From NCBI GenBank assembly GCA_903970465.1, contig CAJCIO010000118.1, forward strand, positions 60,972 through 124,971: a stretch of DNA of 64,000 bases, given 5' to 3'. Position numbers and translations under genes: made by a program. This document shows positions 41,708 to 52,300 of the stretch, one piece after another. Under the pieces are notes generated by a model, which saw only the letters and a list, made by a program, of their open reading frames with translations, ran no database searches and was not told the DNA's origin. Positions within the stretch are counted from its first letter, which is position 1. Each line of letters begins with the position of its first letter. This DNA comes from Gammaproteobacteria bacterium (GTDB taxonomy: Bacteria > Pseudomonadota > Gammaproteobacteria > Pseudomonadales > Pseudomonadaceae).

Positions 41708-41767
41708 TTCGCGGGCAAGCCTTGCTCCCACAGGTGTACGCCTGTAGGAGCAAGGCTTGCCCGCGAA
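41708..41767. repeat. REP pair, family A, after gltD
   Basis: Nearly perfect inverted arms (TTCGCGGGCAAGCCTTGCTC against GAGCAAGGCTTGCCCGCGAA) separated by about 18 bases, just after the gltD stop. Confidence 0.9.
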
Positions 41768-41805
41768 GAGGTCGGTACTGACTGCACATAATCGCCCCGA
41801 TAGAT

Positions 41806-41833
41806 AAAAGGCACGGCTCTCGCCGTGCCTTTT
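41806..41833 (+). terminator. Rho-independent terminator between gltD and hemE
   Basis: A perfect twelve-pair stem AAAAGGCACGGC/GCCGTGCCTTTT with a TCTC loop. It lies only about 48 bases before hemE, so hemE must start from a promoter overlapping or following it. Confidence 0.9.
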
Positions 41834-41880
41834 GCGTCCCGGTCTGAGAAAATGCCCGCACTTTTCTGCCGGATGTTGCC

Positions 41881-42945
41881 ATGACTGCCCTGAAGAACGA
41901 CCGTTTCCTGCGCGCGCTGCTCAAGCAGCCGGTCGATGTCACCCCTGTGTGGATGATGCGCCAGGCGGGCCGTTACCTGCCCGAGTACCGCGCCAGCCGG
42001 GCCAAGGCCGGTGATTTCATGAGCCTGTGCATGAATCCGGAATTCGCCTGCGAAGTCACGATGCAGCCGCTCGAGCGCTACCCGCTGGACGCTGCCATCC
42101 TGTTCTCCGACATCCTCACCATTCCCGACGCCATGGGCCAAGGCCTGTATTTCGAGACCGGCGAAGGCCCGCGCTTCAAGAAAGTGGTCAGCACCCTGGC
42201 CGATATCGAAGCACTGCCGATCCCTGATCCGCACAAGGACCTTGGCTACGTGATGGATGCCGTGAGCACCATCCGTCGCGAGCTCAACGGTCGCGTGCCG
42301 CTGATCGGCTTCTCCGGCAGCCCCTGGACCCTGGCCACCTATATGGTTGAAGGCGGTTCGTCCAAGGACTTTCGCAAGACCAAGGCCATGCTCTACGACA
42401 ATCCCCAGGCCATGCACCTGCTGCTCGACAAGCTCGCGCAGTCGGTCACGGCCTATCTGAACGGCCAGATCCAGGCCGGCGCCCAGGCGGTGCAGATCTT
42501 CGACACCTGGGGCGGCAACCTCTCGGCCGCGGCGTACCAGGAGTTCTCCCTGGCCTACATGAAGAAGATTGTCAGCGGCCTGATCCGCGAGAACGACGGG
42601 CGCAAGGTGCCGGTGATTCTGTTCACCAAGAACGGCGGCCTGTGGCTGGAGAGCATTGCCGATGCTGGCGCGGACGCGCTGGGGCTGGACTGGACCTGCG
42701 ATATCGGTGAAGCCCGCCGCCGCGTAGGTAGCAAGGTGGCCCTGCAAGGCAACATGGACCCTACCGTGTTGTACGCCAAGCCTGAAGCCATTCGTGCCGA
42801 AGTGGCGCGCATTCTGGGTAGCTATGGCCATGGCACGGGGCACGTGTTCAACCTGGGCCACGGCATTACGCCTGAGGTTGATCCCGAGCACGCCGGCGCG
42901 TTTATCCGCGCTGTGCATGAGTTCTCGGCGCAATACCACCAATGA
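41881..42945 (+). CDS. hemE: Uroporphyrinogen decarboxylase HemE
   Basis: HemE decarboxylates the four acetate side chains of uroporphyrinogen III in haem synthesis. The 354-residue product has the N-terminal signature [16 protein letters not shown] near residues 23-38, the second signature [13 protein letters not shown], and active-site Asp in [12 protein letters not shown]. Family length and start match. Confidence 0.97.
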   Translation: MTALKNDRFLRALLKQPVDVTPVWMMRQAGRYLPEYRASRAKAGDFMSLCMNPEFACEVTMQPLERYPLDAAILFSDILTIPDAMGQGLYFETGEGPRFKKVVSTLADIEALPIPDPHKDLGYVMDAVSTIRRELNGRVPLIGFSGSPWTLATYMVEGGSSKDFRKTKAMLYDNPQAMHLLLDKLAQSVTAYLNGQIQAGAQAVQIFDTWGGNLSAAAYQEFSLAYMKKIVSGLIRENDGRKVPVILFTKNGGLWLESIADAGADALGLDWTCDIGEARRRVGSKVALQGNMDPTVLYAKPEAIRAEVARILGSYGHGTGHVFNLGHGITPEVDPEHAGAFIRAVHEFSAQYHQ

Positions 42946-42950
42946 AATAT

Positions 42951-43041
42951 GGCGAGGGGGCTCGCCCCCGAAAACTTTCGATCTCACCCCGGATATGAGG
43001 GCGGCGGAAGTTTTCGGGGGGGCAAGCCTCCTCGCTACAGG
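42951..43041. repeat. REP pair, family B, between hemE and the MFS gene
   Basis: GGCGAGGGGGCTCGCCCCCG and its inverse (CGGGGGGGCAAGCCTCCTCG) flank a linker that also pairs (AAAACTTTC against GGAAGTTTT). The gap lies between convergent 3' ends. Confidence 0.82.
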
Positions 43042-43046
43042 GTGAG

Positions 43047-44324
43047 CTAACCCTTCACATTCCCCGCCAACGGCTGCAACTTCGCCAGTTTCGCCGCCAC
43101 CGCTAAGGCAATCACCAGCAACGTGCCAATAAACGCGCCGATGCCGTTCCAGCCCGCGTAGTGCCAGGCCACGCCGCCCAAGGTGCCGGCCACGCTCGAC
43201 CCCACGTAATAGCAGAACAGATACAGCGATGACGCCTGGCCCTTGGCCTTGATTGCCCGGCGGCCGATCCAGCTGCTGGCGACCGAGTGGGCACCGAAGA
43301 AGCCGAAGCAGAACATCAGCATACCGACGATGATCAGCGCGATCGGCGTGAACAAAGTCAGCAGCAGGCCAGCGAACATCAGTACCAATGACATCCAGAA
43401 CACCTTGCGTCGGCCATGGCGGTCGGCCAGTGCGCCGATCTTCGCCGAGCTGTAGATGCCGGACAGGTACACCACCGAGAGCATACCGACTAGCGCTTGG
43501 CTCATCAGGAACGGCGCGGCCAGCAAGCGGTAGCCGATGTAGTTGAACATCGTTACGAAGGCACCCATCAACAGAAAGCCTTCGATGAACAACAGGGGCA
43601 GGCCTGCATCACGAAAATGCATGGTAAAACCATCGAGCAGGCTGCGCGGATTGAGCTTGCGCGAGCGGAAGTTGCGCGAGGGTGGAAGGAATTTGACGAA
43701 CATGGCGGCAGCACCCAGCGCCACCACCCCCACCACCATCATCGCCGTATGCCAGCTCACATAATCGATCAAGACCCCGGTAATCAGCCGCCCGCTCATG
43801 CCGCCGATGGCGTTGCCGCCGATATAAAGCCCCATGGCCAGGCCAATGTGTTCCGGGTGGATCTCTTCGCTCAGGTAGGTCATGCCCACCGCCGCCAGCC
43901 CGCTCAGAGACAGGCCGATCAGCGCGCGCATTACCAGTACGCCCTCCCAGCTAGGCATGAAGGCGCTGGCAATAGTGCACAGAGCGGCGCTGAACAGCGC
44001 CGCGACCATCACCGGCTTGCGGCCGATGCTGTCGGAAATCGGCCCGGTGATCAGTAGTCCGATGGCCAGCATGCCGGTAGAAATGGACAGCACCAGGCTG
44101 CTTTGCGCGGCATTGATCGAATATTCGCGAGACAGGATCGGCATCATCGGCTGTACGCAATACAGCAGCGCAAAGGTCGCGAAGCCGCCGGCGAACAAAG
44201 CCAATACGGTGCGCAAGAACAGCGGCGTGCCTTTTTCGATATAGGCCTCGCTCAGTTGTTCGGTCAAATCTTCAAGTGAGGAGGGGGGGATTTCATGAAG
44301 GGATGCAGCGACAGCAGTTTTCAC
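43047..44324 (-). CDS. MFS transporter, YnfM-like
   Basis: A 425-residue major facilitator with twelve hydrophobic segments. The start of the membrane part (LALFAGGFATFALLYCVQP) and the GPISDSIGRKPVM loop 2-3 motif near residue 100 resemble E. coli YnfM, an efflux-type DHA carrier. The best start is GTG at 44324 (VKTAVAASLHEIPPS) after AGAGGT; the ATG 16 codons upstream lies without such a site. It is divergent from a LysR regulator, the same pairing as ynfM/ynfL in E. coli. Substrate unknown. Confidence 0.85.
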   Translation of the reverse strand: MKTAVAASLHEIPPSSLEDLTEQLSEAYIEKGTPLFLRTVLALFAGGFATFALLYCVQPMMPILSREYSINAAQSSLVLSISTGMLAIGLLITGPISDSIGRKPVMVAALFSAALCTIASAFMPSWEGVLVMRALIGLSLSGLAAVGMTYLSEEIHPEHIGLAMGLYIGGNAIGGMSGRLITGVLIDYVSWHTAMMVVGVVALGAAAMFVKFLPPSRNFRSRKLNPRSLLDGFTMHFRDAGLPLLFIEGFLLMGAFVTMFNYIGYRLLAAPFLMSQALVGMLSVVYLSGIYSSAKIGALADRHGRRKVFWMSLVLMFAGLLLTLFTPIALIIVGMLMFCFGFFGAHSVASSWIGRRAIKAKGQASSLYLFCYYVGSSVAGTLGGVAWHYAGWNGIGAFIGTLLVIALAVAAKLAKLQPLAGNVKG

Positions 44325-44418
44325 GTGTACCTCTGGGAGGGATAGCCAGGGCCGGCATTTGAAAAAAATCATATAGGCTGCTAATTATTCTTTCCAATAT
44401 ATTGTTCGACCTGTTTGA

Positions 44419-44434
44419 TAGGTTTTACGACCTA
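44419..44434. promoter_or_regulatory. Possible LysR-type operator in the MFS-lysR gap
   Basis: TAGGT-N6-ACCTA is a perfect five-base inverted repeat, 12 bases upstream of the lysR start. The gap is AT-rich compared with its surroundings. Autoregulatory binding there is plausible for a LysR protein, but this is only a small palindrome. Confidence 0.35.
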
Positions 44435-44445
44435 ATGGAGCTTTC

Positions 44446-45333
44446 ATGGAATTACGCCACCTGCGCTACTTCATCGCTGTCGCCGAGGAGCTGCACTTTG
44501 GCCGCGCGGCGCTGGCGCTGGGGATCTCCCAACCGCCGCTGAGCCAACAGATTCAAGCGCTGGAGCAAGAATTGGGCGCCCGGTTGTTCGAGCGCACCAA
44601 CCGTCGAGTCGAGCTGAGTGAAGCCGGTCGACTGTTTCTCGACGAGGCCCGACAGGTACTGGCACAGGTCGACAAGGCGGCGGATGTCGCCCGTCGCGCA
44701 CAGTTGGGGCAATTGGGCGAGCTGAAAGTCGGCTTCACGACCTCGGCGCCGTTCAACTCCAGCATCCCCAAGGCGATCTATGCCTTTCGTCAGGCTTTCC
44801 CGGCGGTACATCTCAACCTGGAGGAAATGAGCAGCAAGGAAGTTGCCGATTCGCTGGTGGATGGTTCTATCGACATCGGCCTGATGCGGCCGCTGCCTTT
44901 GCCCGATTCGCTGGTCTCGGTGGAGCTGTTCCGCGAACCCCTGGTCGCCGTGCTCAACAGTGCCCATCCACTGGTGCCGGATAGCAGCTCCGGCCTGCAC
45001 CTGGCGGACATGGCCAACGAACCGTTCGTGTTCTTCCCGCGGGGGTACGGCAGCGGGCTGTACTCGCAACTGCAAAACCTCGCCCGCGCCGCCGGATTCA
45101 GCCCGCACATCGCCCAGGAGGCGGGCGCTGCGATGACCATTATCGGCCTGGTCTCGGCGGGGCTGGGGGTGTCAGTGCTGCCCGCGTCCTTCCAATGGAT
45201 GCGCATCGACGGCGTGGTCTACCGCCCATTGCTGGACCCCGGCGCGGAGTCGGCGGTGTGGCTGGTACAACGACGGGAAACACCTTCGGCGATGGTCAGC
45301 GGGTTTGTGGAGTTGTTGCGTGCGGCCGGGTGA
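44446..45333 (+). CDS. LysR-family transcriptional regulator
   Basis: A 295-residue LysR protein with an N-terminal winged helix-turn-helix (MELRHLRYFIAVAEELHFGR, ALGISQPPLSQQIQALEQEL) and a periplasmic-binding-type effector domain (KVGFTTSAPFNSSIPKAIYA). It is divergent from the MFS gene and probably controls it in response to the transported compound. It is of the YnfL/BenM-like subgroup by appearance; the effector cannot be read from sequence. Confidence 0.9.
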   Translation: MELRHLRYFIAVAEELHFGRAALALGISQPPLSQQIQALEQELGARLFERTNRRVELSEAGRLFLDEARQVLAQVDKAADVARRAQLGQLGELKVGFTTSAPFNSSIPKAIYAFRQAFPAVHLNLEEMSSKEVADSLVDGSIDIGLMRPLPLPDSLVSVELFREPLVAVLNSAHPLVPDSSSGLHLADMANEPFVFFPRGYGSGLYSQLQNLARAAGFSPHIAQEAGAAMTIIGLVSAGLGVSVLPASFQWMRIDGVVYRPLLDPGAESAVWLVQRRETPSAMVSGFVELLRAAG

Positions 45334-45453
45334 GAAGCGGTGTATCCGTGGCGGCCTCTGGGAGAGATACGGCGATCAAAAGCCCGCCAAGGTAGCGAAC
45401 ATCCCCTCCACGCCACTACACTCGGACATTCCCTGAAACAAGGAGGTCTTTCC

Positions 45454-46224
45454 ATGCGTCGCGTGGTGTTCAATCAAAAAGGTGGCGTCGGTAAATCCAG
45501 CATCGCCTGCAACCTGGCGGCGGTGAGTGCGAGCGAGGGATACCGTACGCTGTTGATCGACCTCGATGCCCAGGCCAATTCGACCCAGTACCTCACGGGC
45601 CTGACCGGGGCCGACATCCCGATGGGCATTGCCGAGTTCTTCAAGAACACCCTGTCCAGCGGCTTGCTGACCAAAAAGAACGCGGTCGACATCTACGAAA
45701 CGCCCTACGACAACCTCCATGTCATCACCGCCACCGCGGAGCTTGCCGACCTGCAGCCCAAGCTGGAGGCCAAGCACAAGATCAACAAGCTGCGCAAACT
45801 GCTGGATGATCTGGACGAAGACTACGATCGCATCTACATCGATACGCCACCGGCTCTAAATTTCTACGCGGTATCGGCGCTGATCGCTGCAGATCGAGTG
45901 CTGATCCCTTTCGACTGTGATAGTTTTTCCCGTCAGGCGCTGTACGGCCTGCTGGAAGAAATCCAGGAGCTCAAGGACGACCACAACGAAGCCCTCAGCG
46001 TCGAGGGCATTGTGGTCAATCAGTACCAGGCCCGCGCCAGCCTGCCGCAGCAGATGCTCGACGCGCTGATCGCCGAGGGCCTGCCGGTGTTGCCGGTGTA
46101 CCTCAGCAGCTCAGTGAAGATGCGTGAATCCCACGAAGCCAATATGCCGCTGATCCATCTGGACCCACGGCACAAGCTGACTCAGCAGTTCGTTGAATTG
46201 CACCATTTGCTGGACACCGACTGA
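45454..46224 (+). CDS. Orphan ParA/MinD-family ATPase
   Basis: A 256-residue ParA-family protein with deviant Walker A (KGGVGKSS, residues 9-16, in VFNQKGGVGKSSIACNLAA), the DLDAQANSTQYL switch I region and DTPPALNF Walker B-type box. The ATG at 45454 (MRRVVFNQKGG) has AAGGAGG close upstream; the open frame goes 38 codons further but without family match. No parB-like gene or parS cluster is beside it, so it is not the chromosomal ParAB. Such orphans often position cellular cargo; the cargo here is unknown. Confidence 0.88.
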   Translation: MRRVVFNQKGGVGKSSIACNLAAVSASEGYRTLLIDLDAQANSTQYLTGLTGADIPMGIAEFFKNTLSSGLLTKKNAVDIYETPYDNLHVITATAELADLQPKLEAKHKINKLRKLLDDLDEDYDRIYIDTPPALNFYAVSALIAADRVLIPFDCDSFSRQALYGLLEEIQELKDDHNEALSVEGIVVNQYQARASLPQQMLDALIAEGLPVLPVYLSSSVKMRESHEANMPLIHLDPRHKLTQQFVELHHLLDTD

Positions 46225-46249
46225 CCGGCCAACCTTGTGCTTTGGCCGG
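46225..46249. other. Hairpin between convergent parA-like gene and trxC
   Basis: CCGGCCAA (46225-46232) and TTGGCCGG (46242-46249) form a perfect eight-pair stem with a nine-base loop immediately after the ParA stop, in the 39-base gap to the trxC stop. There is no T run, so it may not terminate on its own. Confidence 0.5.
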
Positions 46250-46263
46250 GTCACGCTTGAGCG

Positions 46264-46707
46264 CTATCGCGCAGCTATACCCTGGCTCTTCAGCCAGGCG
46301 TGCAATTGCGCCAACGGCAACGCTCCACTCTGGCGCGCCACTTCCCGGCCGTCCTTGAAGAGGATCAGGCTGGGAATCGAGCGTATGCCCAGTTGCGCCG
46401 ACAGCTGCGGACTGGCTTCGCTGTCCAGCTTGGCCAGCCGGCACTTGCCCGCCAGTTGCCCCGCCGCCTGCTCGAACACCGGTGCGAACGACTTGCACGG
46501 CCCGCACCACTCGGCCCAGACATCCACCAGCAGCGGCAGATCGCCTTTGATCTGGCTGCTGTAGTCGCCTTGGGTCAGCTCGAAGGGCTGGTTCAGCAGC
46601 ACTCCCTGTTTGCAGCGCCCGCACTTGGGCTGATCGCTCAGGCGCTCGGCGGGGATGCGGTTCAGGCCGTTGCAGTGGGGGCAGGGGATGATCAATGGTT
46701 CGGACAT
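46264..46707 (-). CDS. trxC: Thioredoxin 2 (TrxC)
   Basis: TrxC is a disulfide reductase of the cytoplasm with an extra N-terminal zinc-binding region. The 147-residue product has the zinc cysteines CPHCN and CGRC in the first 35 residues and the active site WAEWCGPCKSF near residue 70. The cis-proline loop (IRSIPSLILF) is also present. It is convergent with the ParA-like gene and divergent from the higBA promoter. Confidence 0.95.
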   Translation of the reverse strand: MSEPLIIPCPHCNGLNRIPAERLSDQPKCGRCKQGVLLNQPFELTQGDYSSQIKGDLPLLVDVWAEWCGPCKSFAPVFEQAAGQLAGKCRLAKLDSEASPQLSAQLGIRSIPSLILFKDGREVARQSGALPLAQLHAWLKSQGIAAR

Positions 46708-46809
46708 GGCGGGGTTACCGGGTGAGGGCAGATGTTGCTTATGTGGAGCCGCCAGGCTGGATTATCAAGGTAGGAAGAGATCTGAGAAGCGTCCTACTCC
46801 GTTATCGGA

Positions 46810-46830
46810 ATTATCGCTATTTGCGATAAT
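46810..46830. promoter_or_regulatory. Palindromic operator/promoter of higBA
   Basis: ATTATCGC-TATTT-GCGATAAT is a perfect eight-base inverted repeat with a five-base centre. The right half contains GATAAT (46825-46830), a five-of-six -10 box, with TTATCG 17 bases upstream as a poor -35. The toxin start is 49 bases downstream. An operator over the -10 is the expected arrangement for antitoxin autorepression. Confidence 0.75.
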
Positions 46831-46879
46831 TTGGCGGACGCATACAGTCCCGTATGGCAAAATCACGACGGACACTGGA

Positions 46880-47176
46880 ATGCATGTGATAACGGAAAAA
46901 CGAATCTGGGAGGCCACAGAGCGCTGGCCCAGATCCGCTGGTGCGCTGGATGCATGGTATCGATTGATCAAGGTATTGAAACCGAGGGATTTTGCGGCGT
47001 TAAAGGCGGTGTTCCCTGCGCTCGACAAGGTGGGGGAGTTTCACGTCTTCGATGTCGGTGGCAACAAGATCCGTTTGATCGCTGTGGTTCACTATTCAAC
47101 GCAGAGACTTTATATAAAGAGCATTCTCGATCACGCAGAGTACTCAAAAGGCAAATGGAAGGAGTCAGGCAAATGA
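46880..47176 (+). CDS. higB: HigB-type mRNA interferase toxin
   Basis: A 98-residue toxin of the HigB (RelE-superfamily) type that cleaves mRNA on the ribosome. Typical segments are MHVITEKRIWEATERWP, VFDVGGNKIRLIAVVHY and the C-terminal LYIKSILDHAEYSKGKWK. The ATG at 46880 was chosen because it gives the family length; the open frame further upstream crosses the operator and trxC. The stop overlaps the antitoxin start by four bases. Toxin-first order is characteristic of higBA. Confidence 0.88.
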   Translation: MHVITEKRIWEATERWPRSAGALDAWYRLIKVLKPRDFAALKAVFPALDKVGEFHVFDVGGNKIRLIAVVHYSTQRLYIKSILDHAEYSKGKWKESGK

Positions 47177-47574
47177 CATCGTTGATCTCTCAGGCAGCGG
47201 CGCATTGGCCGTTTATCGCGCCTCTGTTGACTCGTCCCGGCAGTGACGCCGAATACGATGCGCTGGTCGCTTCAGTCGATGAGTTGCTTGGCATCATCAA
47301 GGATGACGAGGGGCATCCTCTGGGCAGTCTGCTGATGCATTTGAGCGATTTGATCGACGCGTATGACCAGACGCATCGGCCGCGACCAAAGGCGTCCGGG
47401 GAGCAGGTCTTGCGTTATCTGCTGGACGAACACGGCCTCAAACAGTCGGATTTGCCCGAGCTGGGTACGCAATCGGTGGTGTCGGAGTTGCTGGCAGGCA
47501 AGCGCAAACTGAATCTGCGGCAGATCCGGTTTCTGGTGGGGCGGTTTGCGGTGCCGGCGGACGTGTTTATCTAG
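47173..47574 (+). CDS. higA: HigA-type antitoxin, XRE helix-turn-helix
   Basis: A 133-residue partner of HigB. The C-terminal part holds a helix-turn-helix (YLLDEHGLKQSDLPELG, then SVVSELLAGKRKLNLRQI) ending in the family's RFAVPADVF; the N-terminal ~70 residues are an acidic helical region likely to bind the toxin. The start overlaps the toxin stop (ATGA at 47173-47176). It should repress the palindromic promoter upstream of higB. No terminator was found after it; a REP half-site follows. Confidence 0.87.
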   Translation: MTSLISQAAAHWPFIAPLLTRPGSDAEYDALVASVDELLGIIKDDEGHPLGSLLMHLSDLIDAYDQTHRPRPKASGEQVLRYLLDEHGLKQSDLPELGTQSVVSELLAGKRKLNLRQIRFLVGRFAVPADVFI

Positions 47575-47649
47575 CGAGTCGCTGGGCTTGCGGATTCGCC
47601 GCTGGCAAGCGTTGCGGGTGCAGTGGATGCCGATAGCTGCTGCTGAGCC

Positions 47650-47675
47650 CTTCGCGAGCAGAGCTCGCTCCCACA
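47650..47675. repeat. REP half-site, family A variant, after higA
   Basis: CTTCGCGAGCAGAGCTCGCTCCCACA (two parts: CTTCGCGAGC and GCTCGCTCCCACA) forms a short hairpin in the gap between convergent higA and selO. No inverted partner was seen. Confidence 0.65.
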
Positions 47676-47732
47676 TTGACGGTGTAGGCCCTCGGGTCAG
47701 GCGGCGAGGGGGCTTTCAGTTGCACCTTCATC

Positions 47733-49235
<1,503 letters not shown>

Positions 49236-49241
49236 TCATCC

Positions 49242-49333
49242 CTGTAGCGAGGGGCATGCCCCCCGAAAGGTGAGTCAGCGATAGAAGGCTGGCTGGCTCG
49301 TTTTCGGGGGGCGAGCCTCCTCGCTACGGGGGG
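49242..49333. repeat. REP pair, family B, between mscK-like gene and selO
   Basis: TGTAGCGAGGGGCATGCCCC and its inverse (GGGGGGCGAGCCTCCTCGCT) flank a 50-base linker. The right arm ends three bases before the stop codon of the channel gene. Confidence 0.82.
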
Positions 49334-49336
49334 GCA

Positions 49337-52300
49337 TCAGTCCAGTTTGGACGGCGGCGGGTTCGGGGCTTCGATCGATTGCGCCGGCGCAGGCGGTTCG
49401 GGCTCGTCGGTTTGCGGCTGCAACGTCCCGGCCGGGCCTCCTTCGCCGGGCTTTTGCGGCACCAGCTTGTATTCCTCGCCTTGGGTATTCTTCAGGTAGA
49501 TCTCCATCTGCCGGAAGGAGATGTTGATCTTCTGCGCCTTGAACTCCTTGTTGATGAACCGATTGATCTCGTCGAGCACCGGGTTGCGGTCGCCGAGGTC
49601 GCGCACGTGCATGCGCAGTTCATGGTCCAGGGTACTTTCGCCGAAGTTGAGGAAGTACACGTGGGGCTGCGGGTCCTTGAGCACTCGCGGGTTGTCGGCG
49701 GCGGCCTTGAGCAGCAGGCTGCGCACCAGGTCGAGGTCGGAGCCGTAATCCACGCCCAGCTTGAGGGTCACGCGGGTGATGGTGTCGGTCAGCGACCAGT
49801 TGATCAACTGGCCGGTGATGAAGGTCTTGTTGGGGACGATGATGTCCTTTCGATCGAAGTCAGTGATGGTGGTGGCGCGGATGCGGATCTTGCTGACCGT
49901 GCCCGACAGGTTGCCGATCGTGATGGTGTCGCCGATGCGCACTGGGCGCTCGAACAGGATCATGATGCCGGAGATGAAGTTGGCGAAAATCTCCTGCATG
50001 CCGAATCCGAGGCCGACGGACAGGGCCGCGACCAGCCACTGCAGCTTGTCCCAACTGACCCCCAGGGTCGACAACGCCGATACGAAACCGACGCCGGCGA
50101 TCACATAGGACAGCAGCGTGGTCGTCGCGTAGGCACTGCCCTGAGCCAGGTTCAAACGCGACAGGACCAGTACTTCCAGCAGGCCCGGCAAGTTGCCGGC
50201 GAGGATGAACGTGATGCCGATGATCACCGCCGCGCCGATCATGTCACCCAGGCTGATGGGCACCATGCTCATGGTGGCACCGGTGCCGCTGGTGTATTCG
50301 TACAGGGTGATGTTGTCCAGGTACGAGAACACGCTGATCAGGTCTGACCATACCCAGTACAGCGCCGCGATAAAGCCGCCGAGCAGTGCCAGGCGGATCA
50401 GGCGCAGGGACTGCTGGTTGACCTGTTCGATGTCCAGGGTCGGCTCTTCGCCCACGCCTTCGCCATCGCCGTTGTCCTTCGCGGCCTGACGCTTGGCCAG
50501 TGCACGGTTGTAGGCCAGGCGCCGCGCGGCCACGCTGAGGCCACGCACGAACGCGGCTTCGATCACCAGCCAGAGCATCAACAGGTACAAGGTGTTGATC
50601 AGCCGATCGGTGAGCTTGAGCGCGGTGTAGTAGTAGCCAAAGCACACTGCCAGAAACAGCGCGACCGGCAGGGCGGTGAACGCCAGGCCCACGGCGCGGC
50701 GGAACAGCGAGGCATTCTGATGGGTCGGGCTGCCCAGCAACAGGCGGCCCAGCAAGCTGGCCATCAGGGCGTAGCAGGCCAGCACCACGAGAATGCCGAT
50801 CACGTCTTCGGCCAGCGCCGAGGGTTGCAACTCGGCCACGGCCACCACTGTCACCAGCGCCAAGACCACGAAACCCAGTTTGCGCACCCATTTTTGCAGG
50901 AACTCGACCTGGCGTTTCTCCCAGCGAAAATGCAGTTCGGCGACGCCCGCCGGGGCGAGGATCCGGTAGGCCGTATAGAACACCAGCCACGCTTGGGCGA
51001 CCTGCAGGAGCGCCGAGCCGAGGCTGGCGTTCTGCCCGCGGGCGTCGATCTGCAAGGCCAGCCCACAGAGGGCGAAGGCCAAGGCCACCGGCAGCGCCAG
51101 GAGGATGTTGATCAACAGCGCCAGCGGCGTGTGCCATTGGTTGTCGCGCTTGAAGTGGCCGATATCGTGATGCAGTTGTGTCAGCTTGCGGTACAGGTAG
51201 CTGCGCCGCCATAGCAGGGCGCCGATCACCAGCAACAACGGCAGGAACAGCAGCGGTCGCTGAACCAGGCCCTCCTTGAGCTCGCTGACGCTGGAGGCCC
51301 AAGGCAGTGTGGCCACCTGCTTGATCAGGTGCTTGGGCATGCCGGCAAACCAGTCACCGTCCAACGGCTTGTTGCTGGGGATCCAGAACATCTGCTCGTC
51401 GAGGGTCTTGCGCAGACTCTGGGACGTGCTGATCAGCTGCTTCTGATTGAGCTGCAGGGTGATGGATTCGTTGAGCAGCGCGCTCAGCTCGCGGTTCAGG
51501 CGTTCGAGCAGGTCGCTGCGGGTCACGGCGAGATCGAGCAGGCCTTTACGCAATTGCGGGGTGACGTCTCCGGGCGGCTGCGCGGCGATCAGGTTCTCGA
51601 CATACGCGGTCGGGCTGCTGAGGGCCTCGCGCTGCTGATTGACCTCGAATTGGTAGAGGCGGATGTCGGCGATCTGATCCGCCAAATTGCGGTTGACCTT
51701 GAGGTGCGGCAGCGCCTGTTTCTGCTTGTAGAGAATCTTGGAAAGCAACAGGCTGCCTTGCAGCACACTGATCTGCTCATCCAGGGCCTGGTCGGTCTGG
51801 GTGATGGTGTCGAGCTGCTGCTTGGTCTTGAGGTTTTCCTGGGTCACCTCATTGAGCTCGTCGGTACTTTTGAGCAAATAGTCGGAGAGCTTGACGTTTG
51901 TTGCGCTTTCGGTAGCCAGCACGCTACTGCCGCCGGCCTTTTGGGCTTCCAGCGATTGCTCGGTGACGGTCTTTTGCGACTGTGCCAGGCGCTTCTGGTT
52001 GATCAGCGTCTGCAGGTCCTGGATTTCCTGTTCGAGCAGGCCGGTCTTGGCCATCAGCAAGTCATGCTGACTGTTGCCCAGGTCCTGTAGCAGGGTGTTG
52101 CCGGCCAGTTCCTGGCGGCGCAACACGATCAGCGAGTTGATCGCGGCCAGCTCGGCGTTCAGTTCGTTGCGCTGGTCGGCATTGATAGACTTGCCGTTGT
52201 CACGGCCGCTCTTGAGGATGCCGTTGATTTGCTGGATGCGGTTTTGCTTGTCGCTGATCTCGGTTTGCGCGCGTTCGGGGCGAGTCTGGGCGGCGATGGT

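Noticed and set aside
45340..45453. N-terminal extension of the ParA protein from an upstream ATG
   Set aside because: The 38 extra residues lack similarity and precede the AAGGAGG ribosome site that belongs to the ATG at 45454.
46655..46879. N-terminal extension of HigB
   Set aside because: It would run through the palindromic operator and into trxC on the other strand; the family-length protein starts at 46880.
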